Below are positions 24,439 to 37,028 of a stretch of DNA of 64,000 bases, piece after piece. The notes beneath the pieces were generated by a model, which worked only from the letters and a program-made list of their open reading frames with translations, ran no database searches and was not told where the DNA came from. Positions within the stretch are counted from its first letter, which is position 1; each line of letters opens with the position of its first letter. This DNA comes from Auanema rhodensis (taxonomy: Eukaryota; Nematoda; Chromadorea; Rhabditida; Rhabditidae), in NCBI GenBank assembly GCA_964057225.1, contig OZ059898.1:13417767-13481766 (forward strand), given 5' to 3'. Made by a program: the position numbers and the translations under genes.

Positions 24439-26508
24439 ATGAATCTTGAGGTTAGTTTTGATTTAAATTTTAAAAATAGTCATGCTTTTAGGTGAGTATA
24501 AACAATGTTTTTTACCCAGCCACTGTCTTGAATTTTTCCCTGGACGTTAAGCAATTGCAAGTAAGTTACTTAAATTTTTTTAAAAATTGTTTTGTTATTT
24601 TCGGTATCATATGAAAAAAATTGGCGTCCTTCTGAGTCAGTTTCTTGTGAACAATGTAGAATTGTCGGTACTGTGAAGTAAGCTAATCACAACTCTCCTG
24701 ATTAAAATATTGTGACTGCTTTAGAAATGATAGCGTTCAAGCTGGTGATGTGATTGAAGCACGATTAGCTCAAGGAGATGTGAAGGTTACAGGTTGGCAA
24801 AAAGCCCGAGTGAGGGAAATCAAGGTGTGCATTGGTAGTCAAATGTTTTCTGATGTTTATCTCCATACAGGGTGGTTTTGTTTTGCTTGATGTTATCGAC
24901 GGGCCTAGTAAATCTGACGCCGTCTCATTGGACGATTGTAGAGGAACTAAGACTACATATGTTAAAGTTGATATGTCAAAATGTAGAAAAGAAACTATTT
25001 GTAAGCATTAATGGTGTTCCGAATAAGTACAAACATTGTTTCAGCTGTTCCCGAAGACTTGGATGATTATTTCGGTAGCCCCGAAGGTTGTACGGATTTT
25101 GCTGAAAGTGTCGGTGATATTCATGTATTGTACAATAAGGTATCTTTAAAATTTGTAATTATATTTTTTTTTCAAAAAATCGTTTTCAGGAGAAAAGAGA
25201 ATTAGTTATTACTACTTTTGTTGAGCGTGCTCTTCGCCGTGCTGTTCTCGTTTCCGATATGTACTTTAAGGTTTTTCTTTCTGATTCATATTTATTTTTA
25301 AAACTTATATCTAGGATGCCCGTGTCAAGTTGAATTTGAGACAAAAAGCAGAAGAAGTTCAACGAATGCTCCAGTCTACCCATATCACTAGTGAGGCTAA
25401 GTTTGTTGAGGAATTCCAGTAAGAATTGTTTTTTTTTTTGTTTTGAACTCAACCTGTACAGAGTTCCTCCCGAGTTGATGGGGCTTGCTATTGGATCTCA
25501 AGGTTCAAACATCTCCAGTGCAAGAAAGATTGAAGGTGTATTAGATATTCAACTTTGTGAGCCACATAGTGAAAATATGCCAAGTGTTTTTAAGGTATTT
25601 AAAAAATTTCCTTTTTCGTATTACAAATCTGTTGTTAAGGTTTTCGCTGAGACTGCCGAAGCAGCTGCAGCTGCTAGAACTCTTCTCGAATATTGTGTAG
25701 ATACTATAATGGTTGATCGAGATATGGTTGGCAAAGTTATTGGTAAAGCCGGAAAAACAGTTCAGGTATATTACATAAAAGTTAGAAATCTAGTAGATGC
25801 TTTTGATTAGGGTATCGTTGATAAGTCTGGAGTTGTTAGAGTTCAAATCGCCGGAGGTGATGATACTAACGGCCCAGACGATAACATTGTTGATCCTGTT
25901 CCTTTCATATTTACTGGTACTAGGTAATATTCTTGTATATTAATTGGTTTGTTAATCATTTGTTCCTAGGGAAGCTATAGATAATGCTATATTTTTGGTG
26001 GGATTCCATATTCGCCATTTACGTGATGTTGAATGCTTACGAAACGATGTAGATGACTTACAGCGACAAGCTTTCAGTCGAAGCTCACCTCCAAATGGTT
26101 AAAATTTTTATTATGTTCTGTTTTATAGTAAAATGATATGCAGGACGATATGAACGCACTGGATTCAATAATGAATCTAGAGGAAACAGCGGATATCGTG
26201 GTGGACGAGGACGAGGTGGCGGTGGCGGTGGCGGAAATAACGAACACCGTGGAGGACGAGGAGGCAGAGCCGGATTCCCAACCGAACGACGGTATTTTTT
26301 AAAATTTAGAAGCCTTAAAAAACGGTTAACATTTCTAGAGTAGTTGAAAGAGATTATGAATCTGAGCCCATCCCTGCCAGAGAATCCACACGAGGTAGAG
26401 GTCGCGGTCGCGGGTCCAGAGGAGGAAATCGTGAGTTGGTTCGCGAATTGACTTAATTAATTACTATTTTCAGGTCGGGGTGGTTATGGTTATAACAATG
26501 GAAACTGA
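24439..26508 (+). CDS. fmr1: FMR1/FXR family RNA-binding protein
   Basis: At least 14 short exons encode roughly 480 residues. The N-terminal Tudor/Agenet half is recognisable (FYPATVL, then YEKNWRPSES). Next is the region preceding the KH domains, with VPEDL as in the vertebrate proteins. KH1 carries LMGLAIGSQGSNI (about residues 210-285) and KH2 carries MVGKVIGKAGKTVQ followed by IVDKSGVVRV (about 290-385). A C-terminal low-complexity tail is rich in RGG and RGRGRG. FMR1/FXR proteins bind mRNA and ribosomes and repress or localise translation, notably in neurons. All conserved GxxG loops are intact. Length is shorter than human FMRP (632 aa), mainly in the tail. One intron (24561-24603) lacks a terminal AG. 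The first coding exon is only 12 bp (24439-24450). Confidence 0.92.
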
Positions 26509-27618
26509 ATAACTTGGTTTGCTAGAAGCATTCACCTGAACACTTGATCGTGGACCTTGTTATACTTGAATTTTGGCTAAGACTCTCAGTTAATTTTTTC
26601 GGCATGACCCATCACGTTCAGATTTGGTTTATTTATAAATGTCATCATTTTTGAGATTTAGCCTGTTTGCGGATTCAATGCTCTGCGTTTATATATTCAT
26701 ATATATTTCAAAGTTTTATGCATGTTTTACAGCCTAATACTCACGACCTATTCTTCTATCATTTGATCAGACAAAACCTGTGTGCAAGTTCCCAGTGACA
26801 TGTTCTGATTGCTCTTGTTGTTGGCTGCTTTATTGTCCATTTTGGGATGAAACATCTCACTCTTCGGTGTATTAAGCTTGATAGGGTTTGAGCATCATCT
26901 GTATACCGCTCGTTCTTTGTGGTTATACTGCAAATGATCTTCTCAGAAGTTGATTTTTTGTTTTCTTTTTTATAGATTTGAACACTTCTGATATTTTTGT
27001 ACGGCTGATAGGCATTGAACTTTTGATATCTTCAGCTTCGTGATCTTGTCCGTTGAAATGGTTGACTGGCCTCAATGTTTTTCGCCACAGCTATTAGTCG
27101 TTATTGCTAAAGACTTGCGTTTAGTTGTTCTATTTATTCCCCTTTCAAGTAAATTATTATTTTTAAAACCGTTTTTTCTTCTTAAACTAATTGATCTCGA
27201 AGAATTTTCAAATAAACACTTCACAAGTTAAGTCCAGGATGGCTTAGCATTTGCCCTTTTTTTTGAGGTTCAAATGCTTTTTTAGATTTTCATATATTGT
27301 TGACTAACACTTTCAGCAATCCATAGCTCCATTGCTTTTGTGAGTATTAAATCGTTTGTCTTATAATTAGATGAGCGCATATAACAGACACATTGTCGCT
27401 GCTCGGGTCTTGGATATGGATTCGCTTCAAAACGGTGCTTCTCAACTATTCTACTAATCTCCTTTTTTTAAAAACTTCAAATCTTACCATCTTATGTCTG
27501 TCAATAAATATCATTAATTATTCTCTCAATTTGTCTCTTCTTTTGATTATTTTTGAAATCCAAAATCCCAGAAAATGTTGGATACACTCATCTTGAATTC
27601 TAATTGACAGCCCTAGAC
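26509..27618. other. FMR1 3' UTR and intergenic DNA
   Basis: About 1.1 kb, T-rich, between the FMR1 stop and the K2P start. Open frames here (27040-27231, 27393-27596) are hydrophobic low-complexity translations without family resemblance. An acceptor (CTAATTGACAG at about 27608) precedes the K2P ATG. Confidence 0.5.
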
Positions 27619-30600
27619 ATGAATGCTTCTACTCTTGGTCTACCATTTATACGCCGGCGTGACACGCATATAGATGAAAATGCTCTACAGGTAGATCTTC
27701 ATCTTTTTTTTTTCAAAATTTATGAAATTAATCGAATTTTTTCTGTAATAAAAGTGTTTGGCAACCACGTTTCTCATACATTCCTACAAATAGTAGGTGA
27801 TTTCAATCGTTCTTTCAGCATTTATTGCTCAACGAAGGTGTATGGAGACGTGCATTTAGGAGAGATCGTCGAAGGAATGGATCTAAATGCAATACCATTG
27901 TTGGTTATCTTCAAGTGGGCCTTATCATTCGTGAATCGAATTTTTTTATTTTTGTTCTTCTAGTTTGTGTATGAAAAATCTCACTTGCATTATCTATTTC
28001 CAATTCTACTTCTTTTTGCCTATTCTATATTAGGTGGGTTAATATTTTGGTCTATAGAAAGTACACAAGAAGAAATTGAGCTCTATGACAAAGTAAGAAT
28101 TTCAAATCTTTTTTTTTTAAATTTACATTTTTTTTTTATTTTTAGCGAAATTTTATACAGAGTTTGAAAGATGAGTTATTCCGAAATGTTCTTCATATTG
28201 ATAGTCGTCTTAAAGAGTATAATATTGCATATCAGTAAGAGCTTTATCATAGTAAATACTATTTTTTATTATTAAAGGAATAACTCATATGTTCGGAAAC
28301 TTCATTACACAGGTTACAGAAAATATGCTCTAAATATGCTGTACAAAGTGAGATAATTAAGTGTTTCTTGCCGTTATCTTAGTATTTCAGTCTGTATATT
28401 GGTACACTGTTTCTGTGTTCTACTTAACCGAACATGAAACTCATAAAGCAATGACTTTGCGACCGGTGAATCCTGAGGCAGTTTGGAAACACCAATTTAG
28501 TTATAATTTTGGAAGAATAAATGCTTTAAAAAATTACACTGATCAAGTTTGTTTGAAATAATATGGAATAATTAATTAGCATAAGTGCTTGCTTAAATGA
28601 ACTAACGCCACGTGACGTGACTCAACTCATTTTGAATTCAGTTACTGTCCCAGCCGGCTGCATTCATCAAGATCTGTTTAATTTATCCTATTAAAATTTG
28701 TATTTATAGTTGGCTCTCCGATGCTGGGAGATTGGCTTAGAAGGAGCAGCAAAACACTGGACTGAAGAAGGATACAAGTCAAAAGTATTGAATGCATTGG
28801 TCATATCTTGTTCAGATTTGTTGTTATAGATAAACCAGTCGATTCATGACTACGAAGTTGCTGTTGGCCTCAACAATGTCCTTACACCAGTTTGGACATT
28901 CTGGAATGCAATGTTTTTAGCAGGTAAACTTTGTGGCAATTAAAAAGTATTCAAATTTGCTCAGCTACCACATATACAACTATTGGCTATGGAAATATTA
29001 CAGCTAAAACAAAATTGGGAAAACTGGCTGCCATGGTTACATTGTTTTAGATGAAATATTGTTATAGTATCACTGTTTAGGTCTACGCTGTGATTGGAAT
29101 ACCTCTTGTTTTAATGATTCTTCATAAGCTTGGTAGATTTTTCATGATGGCACTTGAACACATTTGGGACTGGGTTATGAGGCAGTTGCACTCATTTTCT
29201 CGAGATCAGCTATTATTTTCAGATGCGCTGAATATCTATGTTTAGTGAACAGTGAGAGTCGACCAAAGCTCTCGGAAGAAGAAAGAATATCTGAAATGCC
29301 GCTTCTCCTCGCTATAGGTTTCTGGTTATTCCATCACTATAACTGATATACGTTATATTAGGCGTTGCATTTGGATGGATGTTCTTATGTGCTGCAATTT
29401 TTCTACTATTCGAAAAGGACTGGGATTATTTCAAAAGTTTTTACTTTTTTTTCTGTTCTTTAACAACTATTGGTTATGGTTAGTTTATGGCATAGTCCAG
29501 CTGTACTTGGCAGCCAGTTGTTTAAATTTGGGAACTATGATTATAAACTTATAGGAGATGTAACTCCTACGAATAGCGAAGATATGTTTATTATATTTGC
29601 TTTAATTCTAATTGGTCTTTCGTTAGTATCAATGTGCATTAATGTGATTCAAGTTAAGCTTGAAAAACTATTTGAGGTAATTTGAGGTATCAGGAATCAT
29701 AGCTCATGCTCTCTTGGATGTTTAGGAATTATTATTAACATTGATGGAAGAATACAACTCCGATCCGGAAGCAAATACTCTGAAGTCTGGGAAAATAGGT
29801 AGAATATAAGGATTGGTATGACTTAATACAACTAACATTCAGGAATGATGGAAATGTGGAGAATGTGGAAAAGAAGGAAAGATCGTTTACGTGGGCTGGC
29901 TCCTGCTCGTAATGCTGCTGGCAAAGCATCTCAAAATCTAGCAAAAGTTTGAAAAGTTGAAGTTTCACATACATATTTTTGCTTGCAGGTTTTGCCATTT
30001 GCAAGATTGTGGGACCGTCATCAACTTATTGAAGAATTGCATCATCGTCTACGTCAGGTACGAAAATACAATATTGTTTTTCTTACAAATAAGATGCCCT
30101 TTGGAAAATGTATAAAAGAAATTTATCTCAGAAAAATCGTAGTACCCAGACAGATCCGTTCCCTGTATATATACCTGTATATGAGGAAGCTTGGACAGAG
30201 ACAAGCGATATAGAGAGCTGTAATTCCGGTTTGATTTTGATAATTGTATTGTTTGTTTTCAATCTCATATTTTTTTAGACGATACCGGTCATAACTTTTT
30301 GGGATTACCCGAAAATTCTCAATGCCTTCCCTCAAGATGTGAATCAAGGCCCGTTGTAGTTCAGGTTTGTAATTATTATTTATGCAATGATATATACGGA
30401 TGATCAAATATAGGCTGAGAATTCATATTGCTCGTCTTCCTCCTTATTACCAACAACAATGTCCGGCAATCATAGTCAACCTCAAAGTGCCCCTAGTCAA
30501 ATGTCAAAAATGTAAATAAAAATTAATGTTTCAATATGGAACGATAAGTTTCAGCTCGTCCCTTTCTACATTATCTAGCAGAAATACATCAGCATATTCC

Positions 30601-31026
30601 ACAAAAAGTGCTCCGTGTCCATCACCTAGTCGTTTTCCTATAGATTATGACCCGCATCGCAGGTGGACGTTCATTGGTAGTAATAGAGTAAGTATCTAGA
30701 ACAAATGAACAATTCAATTTCTGTTGACGTGATAAAAGGGATATTTTCAGGCTCACCGTGGAACTCCAAGAGGCTTAGTAGTTAACTACATGTATATGAA
30801 AAATCAAAGTGCCAAACGGGTAAGCTTTATCTTATTACCATAAATAATCTTTACCTCATGCAAGAAATAAGCTTCAACCACCTTTCAGGGATCTCTGGTT
30901 CCTACAACAGAAATGAGACGTCTTATTGCTGAAATCGATAATCGGCTTCAGGATTGTCGATATATTAATACTCCAGGTAGCTCTCTGATTGGCTCTGCTA
31001 GCAGTGAAGCGTCGGTTTTCAAATGA
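27619..31026 (+). CDS. two-pore-domain (K2P/TWK) potassium channel
   Basis: Roughly 22 exons encode about 720 residues. The order is: a cytosolic N-terminus rich in Arg; M1 (LHYLFPILLLFAYSILGGLIFW); a long extracellular segment of about 160 residues; pore loop 1 with TTIGYG; M2 (VYAVIGIPLVLMILHKLG); a cytosolic loop; M3 (VAFGWMFLCAAIFLLFE); pore loop 2 with TTIGYG; M4 (IFALILIGLSLVSMCIN); then a long cytosolic tail with Ser/Pro-rich stretches. K2P channels are plasma-membrane background potassium channels that set resting potential in nerve and muscle; nematodes have many (TWK). The extracellular cap region is longer than in mammalian K2Ps. One intron (29185-29222) is only 38 bp in the model that keeps the frame open. 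The tail ends ASSEASVFK before the TGA. Confidence 0.88.
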
Positions 31027-31844
31027 CAATTATACAGGGGAGAGTCTGCTTCATCAGTTCGAACACGATCCTTATATGTAGTACCAGAATAACTAATATG
31101 TAATCTATCATTGTATTCTACTTTATTATTTTCACAGTAGTCGTCTGATCAGTATACACGACTAATGAATAGCAACTATTCCCAAGCAAGAACTCCAAGT
31201 CGGCATCAGCTTCAAACTATGCCTCGCTCACTTCGTATTTCTTTTGCCATGTACATATAAATACCTGATTCTCCCCTGCCATAATTTCTCTCTCACTCAC
31301 CCCTTCTCTCTCATTCTCTGACAACCAGCCGGCCTAGACACACGTATATAAGCATGGGCAGAACCTTGCTGATATCAGTGGCATTCGGCACCAAATTCGA
31401 TTCCTTTCATCATCCTTCCTAATCTCATATCCACACATGGTATATGTTATATATAATTCAACAGAAACCTTTATTCATTTCGTTTTTTCTTTTTTTTTAT
31501 CATTTAATCATGTAACATACATTTTAAATATTTTATATGCTCAACGTTTAGCTAAATTTTGAACGTATATTGTATTATATATCATCAACAATAAATGTAT
31601 ATACAATGCTCAATATACGAACTTGATATTAAAAGATGATGATAAGAGACAACATCATGAAACCCAAAGGTTCTGTACAAATAACATGTCTTCATATGTA
31701 TATTCATAAATAACACTGATCCGATTTCAAGATAAAAGTGTTGGCTTTTGTTTCATATCTTTACATTCAAATGAGAAACTATGATCGATAGTCGAGTATA
31801 TCTAGTTAAACTGCATTATTGGCATAGAAGAAGTTTTTTTTAAA

Positions 31845-32093
31845 TTAGTAACTGTTAAATTGCATTGATAAATTAGATATTATGGCAAAACACATGATGT
31901 AAAATACATAACACATGAACAGCAGGAGAACCCTCATTGAATTTGCTCGAAATTTGTATCCTAGTCCAATATTTAAACTAAAAGTACAGCTTTTAATTGA
32001 TAAGTGAATAAATAAATAACTCAGCAGAAATCGTAAAAAAGGAATTCCAATTACCCAAAAACAGGTTGCGAAGAACATATAACAGTTGAACAT
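31845..32093 (-). CDS. possible small two-helix membrane protein
   Basis: An uninterrupted 82-codon frame with two strongly hydrophobic segments (around residues 3-30 and 53-75) separated by a short loop with K and R. The frame stays open upstream of the ATG for about 13 codons to a TGA (FFGYKPTQETQ), so the start is uncertain. Codon composition looks more protein-like than the surrounding AT-rich DNA. I do not recognise the family. It lies between the convergent end of the K2P gene and the divergent Rubicon gene. It could be a chance frame or the last exon of a gene whose first exons I could not find. Confidence 0.35.
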   Translation of the reverse strand: MFNCYMFFATCFWVIGIPFLRFLLSYLFIHLSIKSCTFSLNIGLGYKFRANSMRVLLLFMCYVFYIMCFAIISNLSMQFNSY

Positions 32094-32537
32094 AAACTGT
32101 GTCTCCTGTGTAGGCTTGTAGCCAAAGAATCACATTTTTGTTGTTGCTTGCTTGTGTTGTTTTCTACAGTTTATATATCTTCTCATATATATGAGTCTTT
32201 GTTTCATATAGATTTGAAATTTCCGATTATTTTCGCCAAAAAATTATCGCAATTTTCTAGCCTAGGCACCAAAGCTTGTTTATGCGATCGTATTAACTAA
32301 TTTTCATATACAGCTCCCTGCACTAATCACTACGATACAATGTGATTTAATGTGTTAATTCCCAATAAACTCCGAGAACAGGAGATGAAACGTAATACTA
32401 ACTGTTGATATTTGACTTTTTGTCTAACACCAACAATTTTTTGTGGTCGTAATTTCCCGTGAGTTTACATTTTCAATTTCACGTCGATCACTAAACTTTC
32501 TTGCTCGTTGACAAGTTTTAGCTTATTAGGGTTTTGC

Positions 32538-35085
32538 ATGGATGGCTTCTTTTCGAAGAAGAGGGAGGAGGAAGACGATGGAGAGAGTGGAAGTAACGTT
32601 GATATGGACCGAATATCGTTTTCTAGGTATTCTTAGTTTCTTCATCATTTATCAAACGATTTTTAAGCCTCCGCGAATCAACAGATGAAGATTTATACAT
32701 GTCCGTCCAACAAAGTCCTTGCCAATCTAGTTTAAGTGCTTATGAGACCAACTCTCTTTTTACCAACTGCGAACACAAGTAATTAAAATTTCTGCTCTCT
32801 TTTTTAATATCTAATTCTCAGAAATGATGAGGGAAGTTGTTATGACTCGGCATCGGCTCGCCTTGAATTAGATAGCATTCCTTGTTCATCCTATAGTGTT
32901 CGACTAGATCCTTCAGATGATGTTGGATTTCAATTGGAACTTGATGTACTTTGCTTCTTTTTTTTCCGGTTTGTAATAGTCATTCAGAATTTTCGTGCTT
33001 CTCTACCAAGCCCGTCTAACCTGCCCAAACTTCCTAGAATTATTGGTGATCGCCCTTACTGGGAAGAATATCAATCTTGGCTACGATGTCTACGAAATGC
33101 AGATGCTGAAGTTTCCAAAGATTTAGAAGATGTAAGCGTACCGTTATCAATATATCAGTTACCATATTGATTTTTTTCTCCTAAAGATAAATGTAACTAT
33201 ATATTCATCAAGTCTTGCTATGAAAGCTTTAGAAGAAACTCGATGGTTTAATGATGTTTCAAAAGATCCAGAGTTATCAAAGCTTGTGAATGATGTAGGT
33301 CATATTCTTTTTTACTTCATCTGTTTATAATTTCTCTTTTAAATAGATTGATCCTATTTTTCCTATTGCTATGAGGGGTCCATCGTTCTCACAATTGAAT
33401 CCTACCGTTACTGAGCCACCTTTGTCGATTTCTTATGAACTAACAGAGCGACAAACTGACAATTCTACCTTTTATTTGCCTATTCAAAGGTATTTTGTGT
33501 TTTTGTTAATTTTTTATAATTTTTTTGTTTGTAAGTGCTCCTGTGGAGTCGCGAATCCGTAGTTCGTTAAATGGAGTTGATGATATTATTTTGCGACGAA
33601 AAAGTGAACCAACTTGGCATGGAATCGCAGCTTTAGCTCTTCATCGGTTTGTTAAGATTGATTATATTTATCTGGAATTTGTTTAGAGCATTTTCTCGTG
33701 ATCCTGTAAGAGATCCAAGACTTGAAGACTGGATGACGGATTTAATAGACAATTTCGCCAAGGTATTCAGACAAGTTAGTCTAATATATTATAATTTTCA
33801 AACGTAGGCTCTAAGTTTACCCTCAAGCTCTACACACAGTTCTGAAATTATCGTTGATGGGCAACTTGTTCGGCTGAGAGGATCTAATGATTGGGCTCCG
33901 CCACGTGATGCCTGGATCTTTACACCCATGAAAGTTGACTCGTTCGTGAAGTTGTTTGAAAATAATTACAAATTTGCTATATTCAGAGTCAAAATTCTCC
34001 TTGAAAATCAAAACCATCGTTGTGCCGGTTGCGGTGTTAAGATAGATAATCAATATCTTAAACGTGTCAGGTAAATTGCCATTATAATTTCACACCCAAC
34101 CTTGATGTTCTTTAGATTATGCGAGTATTATTGTAAAATTTTTTGTCAATGCTGTCATCAAGGATTAAAGTCCATAATACCATCAAAAATACTGAATCTT
34201 TGGAATTTCAAGTAAATTATACTTATTTACTTCCTTTTTTATGTTTTGTTTATCAGAGAATTTCCGGTCTCTGACAGGGCTTACAGATTTTTAAAGGATG
34301 CGCGTGACCAACCTGCCATTCACATTGAAACTTTAGCTCCTGATTTGGTATGAAAGTGAAGGATTTAGAAGATTAATGAATTACGTTGTAGATAAATAAG
34401 ATAGCCGTTTTACGGAAAGTTATACAAATGAGAGAAAAGCTAGGACATATGTGGGAATTTATCAAATTATGTACAATAGCTGAAGATACAATTACTAAAT
34501 TCGGAAAGTATGTTTGCTCTTAGTTAGTTTAGTTTGTTAATTAATCTATATTTTTAAGCTTAAAAACTCTGTTTACTTCATTAGAGAGACATCTCTTGAC
34601 TTCAAGCGATTTATTCTCTCTTTCTGATTTATCGAGAGTTTATAACAAGGATTTGGTGAGTCTATTGGAACCAATAGTGTATTATGGGAAATGCCATATT
34701 GAAAGTTGTCAGGTTAGAATTCTATGTGTTCAGCTTCTTCATCAACCTAGACACTTTTTCAGTCCTGTAAAGAACATGCATTTGTATGTTGTTTATGTTC
34801 CGATGCAACTGATCTTCTCTTTCCATTTCAAACGGAGAAAGCCAACAGATGTTTAGCATGTGGATCACTATCTCATTTAAAGTTTGATTAACTAATTACA
34901 TAATTCAATAATGTTTTCCTAATTAAGATGCCACCAAAAAGTGAAAAAGTCGAACTTAGATAAAGTGCAATGCCCAAAATGTGCCAGAATGGAGAATCAA
35001 AGGTAACCATTCCTAATCGTTTCCCACCTTTCCATCCCATTCATTTTCCAGAAAACAGAATATGCTCAATTCTGGCGATTTATAA
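32538..35085 (+). CDS. rub-1: Rubicon-family (RH domain) autophagy/endosome regulator
   Basis: About 14 exons. The N-terminal third is acidic and Ser-rich (KKREEEDDGESGSN) and probably disordered, with no clear RUN domain. The C-terminal half is a Rubicon homology (zinc-rich DUF4206) domain. Its motifs are HRCAGCG, a second pair in CEYYCKIFCQCCH, then CHIESCQSCKEH, CCLCSD, CLACGS, HLKCH and a final CPKC, with the usual helical stretch between (PLIN-like, IQMREKLGHMWEFIKLC). In animals Rubicon and Pacer bind Rab7 and the class III PI3-kinase complex through this region and tune autophagosome and endosome maturation. The short final exon encodes a 12-residue tail. The nuclear receptor gene begins 343 bp downstream on the same strand. 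Confidence 0.82.
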
Positions 35086-35427
35086 AATCTTTTATATTAT
35101 CCTTTTTTCTCGATAATACTCAAGCTTTGTTTAAACTTTTCTTGCGGGTCAGCAACCTTTTTATGTTTTATCTCTTACATAATCTAGTGTATGTGTGTAC
35201 ATTTTTCTTTTATGTATTGTTGTATATCTGTGATTCATCTGTGATAGTCTGTACCTCGTGAATTAATTCTAATACGAAGAAGTGCTTCCTTAACTTTATG
35301 CTGCCTTTTTTAAACAAATGATTTTATTTTTTCACTATTTATCTCAATTTGTTGGGTTTGACTCCCATAGTTTCTTATATTTTTCTTGATAATGTCTTCT
35401 TCATTTTGATCTTTATTCAGATTTTCA

Positions 35428-37028
35428 ATGCAAACTTCAATTACTCCTATAGACGCCTTATCGGAAACAGGTTGCTAACAACTTGTTGAACTTTTTTTTA
35501 GCTTGACCACTTTTTTATAGAACATTGTGTTGTATGTGGTGATCAGGCTGATGGATTTCATTATGGGGTCAGGTCTTGTAGAGGATGCAATGCTTTTTTT
35601 CGACGGTCCATCACCTATGATATGACATTTACTTGTCGAAGAGGAGGAAAATGCCCTGTCGATAAAAGTATTTTTAGTTTTTATACATCATAATCTTTCT
35701 CATGTTTATAGATGCTCGATGTGCTTGTAGAGCTTGTCGACTAAACAAATGTTTTTTAGTTGGAATGGATAGACGAGGTAATGAGAAAACTGTCTGAAAA
35801 GTTTGAAAATCTTTCGCTTTTTATAGCTGTGCAACCCAAAAAGGACTTAGCTTCCGCCAATGCACCAGACACAGGTTCTATTTCCCCCTCATCTTCTGCT
35901 TTTTCTTCGGTATGTTTTTCATTATTCAAATGGGAATAAATAGCTGTTTTCAGCAGATGTTTGTACCTGCTTTGCCACCATCACCATCTCCCAATTCTGG
36001 TCTCATATCGAGATTATGCTTTGACTTCATTGAGCAGAAAAAGAGAAGAAGATATCTTCTTTGTGGTTCTCTTGTTGAGATTTTGAGTGAAAGTGCAGTA
36101 AGTGTTCTAAAGATATTCTATAATGAACTATCTCCTTCAGGATAATACATTAAAAGGATTGGCAAGTGCCGAGGATTATAGCAAGCTTTTCCAAGTTCAG
36201 ATGGTTCTTATGTTTGAGTGGGTCGAAAAATTAGAAGAATTTCGATCTTTAGTCGAGCCTACTGACAAGGTTAATCAATGTTTTCAAAACATGTTTTTAT
36301 ATCGAATGATTCCAGACGAAGTTGTTGAGAGCATTTGCACTTCGCTATCTTCTATTGGATAATGTCTTTCATACAGTTGAAATGGGATTTTCTGACAGAC
36401 TTGTCTTAGTGAATAATACATATATGAAACCAGGAGAATGGCCAGTTTTTGAAGCTGGCGAGCCTAGCGATGTCACACGAGTCAAACTATTGTTAGATCG
36501 AATCATAGTCTTGTTGATTATTGGAATTTAATTTTAGAATGTTTGGAACTGAGGCGAATCAATTGGTGGAAGAACTGGTTGTTCCATTACTTCATATGAA
36601 AGTAACCTTAGGCGAAATCATGTGTTTACGGATTATCATGCTATGGAATCCTGGTGCTGTTGGCCTATCTCCTCATGCTCATGCAGTAGCCCAAGAGGTA
36701 TGAGCAAGGATTTTAAAGTTGTGCAAGCCTTTCTTCTCAGGCTTCTAATAACGTGATCAAAGAACTTCACAGTTATTTCGATATGGAAGGGATCAGTGAT
36801 GTTCAACATCGAATTGGAAATCTTCTTTTGTTGTTACCCACTTTCACAGTAAGTTTCTTATTTTCTAAAGCTTGCTAAGATTGAATGAATAGCCTGTGCT
36901 CATAATAGAATTTCGAACGTTTTCAGAAGCATGTTCAGTTATTGTACGATACTGTAAAATTGATTCCTTCATTTGGTCGTATGAATGAGTGGGACTCATT
37001 TATGGATGAACTATTAAAAGGATTCTAA
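35428..37028 (+). CDS. nuclear hormone receptor, nematode supplementary type
   Basis: The DNA-binding domain is complete: a first zinc finger CVVCGDQADGFHYGV with P-box CRGCNAFFRRS, and a second finger with CPVDKNARCACRACRLNKCFLVGM. The CNAFF P-box is typical of the expanded nematode NHRs. After a Ser/Pro-rich hinge comes a ligand-binding domain with FQVQMVLMFEWVEKL and, towards the end, WDSFMDELLKGF, where an AF-2-like helix would sit. It is a predicted nuclear transcription factor with unknown ligand. A 44-bp intron (around 36490-36535) is needed to keep frame between VKLL and MFGTEANQLV. An acceptor (CTTTATTCAG) 7 bp upstream of the ATG suggests trans-splicing. The close 5' neighbour is the Rubicon gene on the same strand. 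Confidence 0.9.
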
